A stretch of 64,000 nt of DNA from Pseudothauera nasutitermitis (lineage in GTDB: Bacteria; Pseudomonadota; Gammaproteobacteria; Burkholderiales; Rhodocyclaceae): contig NZ_SSOC01000001.1 in the NCBI RefSeq assembly GCF_004801295.1, forward strand, positions 310,001 through 374,000. Direction: 5' to 3'. Below, piece after piece: positions 59,625-64,000 of this stretch. Position 1 is the stretch's first letter, and the number at the start of each line of letters is the position of its first letter. The notes beneath the pieces are model-generated. The model did not search any database and was not told the DNA's origin. It saw nothing but the letters and a program-made list of their open reading frames with translations. The translations under genes and the position numbers were made by a program.

Positions 59625-59704
59625 TCCAATTTGCGCGGGGGCTCTCTAGCATTTGGACCCGTGGCCGTGTTGGCGGCCATCCCGACAGATCAGGAGAGAA
59701 CCTA

Positions 59705-60103
59705 ATGAACAAGATTTCCCTTGCCGCTGCCGCGTCGCTGGCGGTTCTGCTCGCTGCCTGTGGGCAGGACGCACCCGCGCCCGCCGCGCAGCAAGCGCCT
59801 GCTCCGGCTCCCGTCGCCCAGGCCCCGGCTGCACCGGCTCCGGCGGTGAATACGGTGGGCGAGAGCGTCTATAAGAAGACCTGCGCGCTGTGCCATGCGG
59901 CAGGTGTGGCGGGTGCGCCGAAGCTGAAGGACAAGGCCGATTGGGAGCCGCGCCTGGCCCAGGGCATGGAGACCGTGTATGACCACGCGATCAACGGATT
60001 CACCGGCGAGAAGGGCATGATGCCGGCGCGCGGTGGCGGTGCTTCGCTGACCGACGATGAAGTGAAGGCCGCGGTGGATTACATGGCCTCGACCGTGCAG
60101 TAA
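59705..60103 (+). CDS. Cytochrome c5-like lipoprotein
   Basis: 132 residues. Lipobox LLAAC (Cys19) indicates a membrane-anchored lipoprotein. Next is an Ala/Pro-rich tether (~22-48) that would let the heme domain reach across the periplasm. Heme site C60-AL-C63-H64 (KTCALCHAAG), Met ligand in GMMPARGGG, the c5 family hallmark. An electron shuttle, probably induced at low oxygen through the FNR/Anr-like site. Followed by a terminator and convergent with the nos genes. Confidence 0.92.
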   Translation: MNKISLAAAASLAVLLAACGQDAPAPAAQQAPAPAPVAQAPAAPAPAVNTVGESVYKKTCALCHAAGVAGAPKLKDKADWEPRLAQGMETVYDHAINGFTGEKGMMPARGGGASLTDDEVKAAVDYMASTVQ

Positions 60104-60155
60104 GCGGCGGATGTTCCGTGCCCGCGCGAAGTGCGCGGGCGCCGACGGAATGTGG

Positions 60156-60188
60156 AACGGGGAGCCCGAGGGCTCCCCGTTCTGTTTT
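60156..60188 (+). terminator. Terminator after cytochrome c5
   Basis: AACGGGGAGCC-(4)-GGCTCCCCGTT, a perfect 11-base stem, then CTGTTTTTG; starts 52 bases after the stop. Confidence 0.9.
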
Positions 60189-60207
60189 TGTGCGCCCGCA
60201 ACGGGTG

Positions 60208-60822
60208 TCAGTGCGGGTGCGTGGCCGCGCGCAGGGTGGCGAGGCGTTCCGGCGTGATTGCTTCGAAGACGAGTACTTCGCCGCCATGCCGCGCGGCGAA
60301 GGTGGTGGCTGCCCCGGCGTCGCGAAAGGCCGGCAGGTCGGGGCCGCGCATCGGGCCGGTGGCGCTGGAGCCGCTGACGAAATGGGCCGTGCGTGCGTCG
60401 ATCCAGCCGCCTTCCTGATGATCGCTGACGTACAGCGCGAGAATGCCGGCGTCGGCGCGCTGGACATCGTAGCGGCCGGGGTCGGCGAGGAACAGCAGCA
60501 GATCCACCGGCGAATCGAAGAAGTGCGCGGCGCCGTCCGTGAAGATGAGCTGGGCGGCCCAGCCCGGGTAGCGCGCTGGATACATGCCGCAGATCGGGCA
60601 GCGCGCGTCGGCCGGCACGGCGCGTGCTGCCGCCACCGGCAGGCCGCTGGCCGGATCGTACGGCGTGGCGGCGAATCCGCGCGGCGGGGGGACGATGCAG
60701 ATGTCGTCCTCCGGCGGGGTGAAGCTGGCGCCCGGCGGCGCCTGCGGCGGAAGCACGAAGGCAGCCGCGAGCAGGGCGGCGAGCGCCGCCCCCGCAGGGA
60801 GCAGGACGGCGGCGCGTCTCAT
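60208..60822 (-). CDS. NosL-like protein with membrane anchor (second NosL paralogue)
   Basis: 204 residues. A hydrophobic N-terminus (VLLPAGAALAALLAAAFVL) without a lipobox anchors or exports it. The NosL-type segment is RCPICGMYPARYPGWAAQLIF (Cys75, Cys78, Met80), followed by FTDGAAHFFDSPVDLLLFLA. NosL binds Cu(I) and supplies the Cu-Z site of nitrous-oxide reductase; this copy has a true CxxCGM unlike the CALDGM of the main nosL in this cluster. Its start overlaps the upstream stop (ATGA). Last gene of the nos operon. Confidence 0.8.
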   Translation of the reverse strand: MRRAAVLLPAGAALAALLAAAFVLPPQAPPGASFTPPEDDICIVPPPRGFAATPYDPASGLPVAAARAVPADARCPICGMYPARYPGWAAQLIFTDGAAHFFDSPVDLLLFLADPGRYDVQRADAGILALYVSDHQEGGWIDARTAHFVSGSSATGPMRGPDLPAFRDAGAATTFAARHGGEVLVFEAITPERLATLRAATHPH

Positions 60823-61469
60823 CCGTGGCGGGTGAGCAACGGATCGGCCAGCACGGCCTCCAGTACCGCGCGCAGGTTGTCCCAGGGGTCGCGGCCCGGA
60901 CGGGTCAGCGGATCGGCGACGACCCGGCCGTCGGCGCGGTGCAGATGCTGGGGGCCGTCGCCGGCCAGCGCATGGCCCGGCGCGGTGTCGATGCCCAGGG
61001 TGGCGCCGTCCGGCGTGGTCCAGCGCAGCGAGTATTCGTCGGCGGAGAAGTAGTGGGCGGTGAGCTGCACGCCGTCCGGCAGGGTGAGCAGCAGGGCGTC
61101 CTGGCGCAGTTCGGCGTGGATGCTGGCGGGTGCGTCGGGCAGGGCCAGCGCGGCGTGCAGCTGCAGGTTCGCGGAGGCGTCCGGCAGTGCGTCGCCGTCC
61201 TCGCCCTTCAGGCGGGCGGCCATCAGGCTGCGGGCGGCGTGGCGGGTGGCGTCCAGCGTGCGCGCCGCGAGGTAGTGTTCGTATACCGGGTGCTCGCTTT
61301 CGCCGGAGGCGGCCAGTTCGCGTGCGCGGGCGAGCAGCTCGCCGGGCTCCTCGGCCTGGTATTCGGCGAGAATCTGCCGGCGGTGTTCGCGGGTTTCGTA
61401 CATCAGGCGGGCAAGCCGTTCCATTTCGAAAGCCTGCTCCGGTTCCATCGCCTCGTAGATCGGGTCCAT
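60819..61469 (-). CDS. Unknown protein within the nos operon
   Basis: 216 residues, no signal peptide and no TM. N-terminal ~80 residues are helical and charged (ERLARLMYETREHRRQILAE). The C-terminal half is beta-rich and contains LPDGVQLTAHYFSADEYSLR and GDGPQHLHRADGRV. That half recalls the small TumE/DUF6516 fold (a YS-x-W and His-rich turn), but the resemblance is weak and I do not claim it. It is 6 bases after nosL and is coupled to the NosL-like gene by ATGA, so a role in N2O-reductase maturation is likely by position only. Confidence 0.75.
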   Translation of the reverse strand: MDPIYEAMEPEQAFEMERLARLMYETREHRRQILAEYQAEEPGELLARARELAASGESEHPVYEHYLAARTLDATRHAARSLMAARLKGEDGDALPDASANLQLHAALALPDAPASIHAELRQDALLLTLPDGVQLTAHYFSADEYSLRWTTPDGATLGIDTAPGHALAGDGPQHLHRADGRVVADPLTRPGRDPWDNLRAVLEAVLADPLLTRHG

Positions 61470-61475
61470 GCTGTT

Positions 61476-62015
61476 TTACATCCTCTGGTCGTGAAGAGCG
61501 CCGCCGTCGAGCACCACCATGTCGGGCTGGACGTCGGCAAAGCGTACGATCTGGCCGCCGAATTCGCCGGCGAACTTCTGCGCGTCTTCCTGGCTGGAGA
61601 AGGGCGCGATGGTCGGGCCCATGGCGCCGCGCCGGTTCGAGCCGTGCACGTACCAGGCGCCGCGCGCCTCGATCCAGTGGCCCACCGGTTCGTCCCAGCT
61701 GGCCTTGCCCATGTCCTGCACGTAGATCGCGCGCACCTTGCGGATCTGCTCCGGGCTCAGGTAGATGGAGAACATCTCCACGGTGTCGCAGAAGAAGTCC
61801 GGCTCGGCCGCCCCTTCATAATGGATCTGCGCCTTGGGGCCAGGGTAGTCGGCCAGCAGCATGCCATCCAGGGCGCAGGAGGTGCTGCGGTCGATCTCGA
61901 CCGGCACCAGCGCGCCGGTGCCAGTGGAGGACTGTCCGCAGGCGGCGAGCAGGCCGGTGGCCGCGCCGGCCAGCAGGAAATGCCGGCGGTTGAAGCAGCG
62001 GTGATGGGTGCACAT
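61476..62015 (-). CDS. nosL: Nitrous-oxide reductase copper chaperone NosL (lipoprotein)
   Basis: 179 residues from ATG 62015, preceded by CAGGAGAAAACCC. The signal NRRHFLLAGAATGLLAAC has twin arginines before the lipobox (Cys26), so a Tat-type lipoprotein is possible. The copper region is SCALDGMLLADYPGPKAQI (Cys47, Met52); the usual second Cys/Gly is replaced. Further conserved blocks are YVQDMGKASWDEP and WYVHGSNRRGAMGPTIAPF. Delivers Cu(I) for the Cu-Z centre. Follows nosY by 35 bases. Confidence 0.93.
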   Translation of the reverse strand: MCTHHRCFNRRHFLLAGAATGLLAACGQSSTGTGALVPVEIDRSTSCALDGMLLADYPGPKAQIHYEGAAEPDFFCDTVEMFSIYLSPEQIRKVRAIYVQDMGKASWDEPVGHWIEARGAWYVHGSNRRGAMGPTIAPFSSQEDAQKFAGEFGGQIVRFADVQPDMVVLDGGALHDQRM

Positions 62016-62050
62016 GGGTTTTCTCCTGAAGATGCCGGCTGCGGGCCGGT

Positions 62051-62866
62051 CTATTTTCCGAAGCGCCAACTGGCGATGCCCAGCGGCGCGGCGATCCAGC
62101 CGAGCATGACCAGGGCCAGCAGCCAGGGCTCGGCGAGCGAAGGGGGGAGCACCGTGGCCAGCCCGTACAGCGTGCGCACGTCTTCCAGACTGAAGATGTT
62201 GAGGATGCGGAACACGTCGGCCGGATTGAGCAGCAGCAGCCAGGGGAAAAGGTCGCCGCCGTACTGCCCGCCGGTGACCACCAGGGCGCCCAGCAGCAGC
62301 AGGTCGAACACCAGCACGAAGAAGAACCACAGGGCGATGGCCAGCCCCGAGGCGCGCGTGCGGTCGGCGGCGAATACCGACAGCATCACCGCCAGGCTGA
62401 GGAAGGCCATGCCCAGCAGCACCGAGGAAGCCATGAAGCCGAAGTAGTGGAACAGGGCGTTGAGATCCAGTTGCGCGGCCAGCACTATCGCCACCAGGCC
62501 GAAGCCGGCCACGGTGGAAAAGGCCAGCGCGCCGGCCAGACCGAGGTATTTGCCCAGGATCAGCTCGAAGCGGGTGATCGGCATGGACAGCAGCAGGTCC
62601 AGCGAGCCGCGTTCGCGCTCGCCGACGATGGCGTCGAAGCCCAGCAGCAGGGCGATCAGCGGGATCAGGTAGATCACCAGGCTGACCAGGCTGGCGATGG
62701 TGACCTCGATGGAGCGGAAGCCCACCGCGCCCTGCTGGGCGGCGCCGAAATAGGCGATGACCAGCGCGAACACGGTGAACACCAGCGCTACCGCCAGCAC
62801 CCAGCGGTTGCGGATGCGGTCCCAGAATTCCTTGCCGGCGATGGTGGCGACTTGCGAGATTTCCAT
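62051..62866 (-). CDS. nosY: ABC transporter permease NosY
   Basis: 271 residues from ATG 62866. ABC-2 type membrane protein with six TM segments. The start is VATIAGKEFWDRIRNRWVLA, then ALVFTVFALVIAYFGAAQQ, and the cytoplasmic loop GFDAIVGERERGSLDLLLSMP is typical of NosY. With NosF and NosD it forms the complex needed to build the Cu-Z cluster of N2O reductase. It starts 19 bases after the nosF stop. Confidence 0.95.
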   Translation of the reverse strand: MEISQVATIAGKEFWDRIRNRWVLAVALVFTVFALVIAYFGAAQQGAVGFRSIEVTIASLVSLVIYLIPLIALLLGFDAIVGERERGSLDLLLSMPITRFELILGKYLGLAGALAFSTVAGFGLVAIVLAAQLDLNALFHYFGFMASSVLLGMAFLSLAVMLSVFAADRTRASGLAIALWFFFVLVFDLLLLGALVVTGGQYGGDLFPWLLLLNPADVFRILNIFSLEDVRTLYGLATVLPPSLAEPWLLALVMLGWIAAPLGIASWRFGK

Positions 62867-62885
62867 GGTCGTGTCTGCCCCTTCG

Positions 62886-63854
62886 TCAGTCCGAGAAACC
62901 GAAGAACACGTCTTCCAGCGACGGTTCACGCACATGCAGGTCCAGCACCCGCCCGCCCAGGGTGGCCAGCGCGGCGAACACCGCCATCTTGGCTTCGCGC
63001 CGCACCTGCACCGCCACGCGGCCGTCGTGCGCCTCGATGGCGACCACCGGCAGGCTGCCCAGCGCGTCGCGCACCGCGGTGAAGTCGGCCTCGGCCACCC
63101 GCAGGTCGAACCACAGCGGCAGGTCCATCTCTTCACGCAGCGCCTGTACCGTGCCCAGTGCCTGCACCTTGCCCGAGGCCATGATCGCCAGGCGGTCCAC
63201 GCGCTCCTGGATCTCGGCCAGGATGTGCGAGGTGATCACCGCGGTCACCCCTTCGGCGCGCAGGCCGCGCAGGATCACGTAGAACTCGCGGATGGCCTCC
63301 GGGTCCAGGCCGGTGGTGGGTTCGTCGAGGAAGAGGATCTGCGGCCGGCCCAGCAGGGCCTGCGCGAAACCCAGGCGCTGGCGCATGCCCTTGGAGTATT
63401 CGCGCACCCGGCGCGCGGCGGCATGGGCCAGGCCGACGCGCTCCAGCACCGCGCCGCAGTCCGCAGCCGGCGCGTTCTTCAGCTTGGCGAAGAAGTGCAG
63501 CGTCTCCAGCCCGGTGAGGTTGTCGTAGAGCACGACGTTTTCCGGCAGGTAGCCGATCCTGCGCCGCACGGCGCGGAAGCCGCCGCCGCTCACCGGCGCG
63601 CCGTCGATGGTGATCTCGCCCGCGCTGGACGGGATCAGGCCCAGCAGCATCTTGAACAGCGTGCTCTTGCCCGCGCCGTTGTGGCCGATCAGGCCGAACA
63701 GTTCGCCGCGCTGCACGGCGAGATCCACGCCGTCCACCGCGCGTACCGCGCCGTAGTGCTTGGCGGCGCCGCGCACGCGGATCACCGCTTCGCCGGGCGC
63801 ATCGGGGGCACCGCCGGCGAGGGGCTCAGCGGCTGCCTGGATAGTGCTTTCCAC
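62886..63854 (-). CDS. nosF: ABC transporter ATPase NosF
   Basis: 322 residues from GTG 63854, preceded by GGAGAGACTGGC; a longer in-frame reading to 63920 would run deeper into nosD and lacks a ribosome site. Walker A GHNGAGKST, signature YSKGMRQRLG, Walker B ILFLDEPTTGLDPE, H-loop TSHILAEI all intact. The C-terminal ~90 residues form the extra domain typical of NosF. Energises the NosDFY complex. The start overlaps the nosD end by 29 bases. Confidence 0.95.
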   Translation of the reverse strand: MESTIQAAAEPLAGGAPDAPGEAVIRVRGAAKHYGAVRAVDGVDLAVQRGELFGLIGHNGAGKSTLFKMLLGLIPSSAGEITIDGAPVSGGGFRAVRRRIGYLPENVVLYDNLTGLETLHFFAKLKNAPAADCGAVLERVGLAHAAARRVREYSKGMRQRLGFAQALLGRPQILFLDEPTTGLDPEAIREFYVILRGLRAEGVTAVITSHILAEIQERVDRLAIMASGKVQALGTVQALREEMDLPLWFDLRVAEADFTAVRDALGSLPVVAIEAHDGRVAVQVRREAKMAVFAALATLGGRVLDLHVREPSLEDVFFGFSD

Positions 63855-64000
63855 GCCAGTCTCTCCAGTTCTCGTTCTTGGGCTGCATGCGCGGGTTCGG
63901 GTCGACCACGCTGGGGGCACGCAGCAGGGGGAATTGCTGGCCTACAAGACGCAGCGTCTGCACCGCCGGGCTGGCGAGCAGTAGTTTCATCAAGGGGTGG
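63826..64000 (-). CDS. nosD: NosD, C-terminal end (partial, runs off right edge)
   Basis: The last 57 codons are visible (MKLLLASPAVQTLRLVGQQF; APSVVDPNPRMQPKNENWRD; ending HYPGSR). This PLMKLLL...AVQTLRL...P.VVDP.PRM pattern is the conserved NosD tail. NosD is a periplasmic beta-helix protein that hands copper/sulfur components to NosZ with NosFY and NosL. nosZ is expected further right. It overlaps nosF by 29 bases. Confidence 0.9.
   Translation of the reverse strand, partial: HPLMKLLLASPAVQTLRLVGQQFPLLRAPSVVDPNPRMQPKNENWRDWRGKHYPGSR

Overview
The window is high-GC DNA (roughly two thirds G+C by eye) with dense, short-spaced operons. Gene content points to a betaproteobacterium, most likely a Rhodocyclales-type (Thauera/Azoarcus-like) facultative denitrifier. 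The support is rimP-nusA-infB-rbfA-truB-rpsO-pnp, a ppsR/ppsA pair, a DUF2863 protein, ETF-quinone oxidoreductase with acetoacetyl-CoA synthetase, and nitrous-oxide-reductase accessory genes. The taxon is inferred from content, not from a search. I saw no insertion sequence, integrase, CRISPR array or rRNA.

Layout. 1-7.0 kb (minus strand): a protein fusing an ECF sigma factor to a FecR-type anti-sigma domain, cut by the left edge; a translationally coupled MksE/MksF-like pair with no SMC partner beside it; prfB with its programmed +1 frameshift; recJ; an RpfE-like gene. 7.2-17.0 kb (plus): lolC-lolD, a chemoreceptor, a sucrose-phosphorylase-family enzyme, comEC and two alpha/beta hydrolases. 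17-24 kb: msrB, DUF2863, ppsR divergent from ppsA, then an M23 peptidase, a membrane coiled-coil protein and a bactofilin. 24-30 kb: purL, then a two-gene restriction-modification system starting 2 bases after the purL stop. 30-34 kb: a copper-acquisition cluster (DUF2946, PCu(A)C chaperone, DUF2946, OprC-like receptor). 34-40 kb: a DUF481 outer-membrane protein, ETF-QO divergent from a thioesterase/acetoacetyl-CoA synthetase/isochorismatase operon across a perfect inverted repeat.

40-47.6 kb (minus): an accessory cell-surface signalling island, in transcription order ECF sigma, FecR, STN-type TonB receptor, ABC ATPase, membrane permease and DUF4857 protein. Its G+C is visibly lower than its neighbours'. 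47.6-57.1 kb: the translation/RNA operon with a promoter and an attenuator-like leader hairpin ahead of rimP, and dksA convergent with pnp. 57.5-59.1 kb: an HD-GYP phosphodiesterase fused to bacteriohemerythrin, and a tRNA-Pro/Arg/His operon with its own promoter and terminator. 59.2-64 kb: two small c-type cytochromes divergent across an FNR/Anr-like site, then nosD(partial)-nosF-nosY-nosL followed by an unknown protein and a second NosL-like protein.

The parts suggest respiratory flexibility. Copper import and chaperoning (30-34 kb) could feed the copper enzyme N2O reductase matured by the nos genes (60-64 kb). Low oxygen may be sensed through FNR/Anr and hemerythrin. Two iron-type surface-signalling modules of different architecture lie under Fur-like sites.
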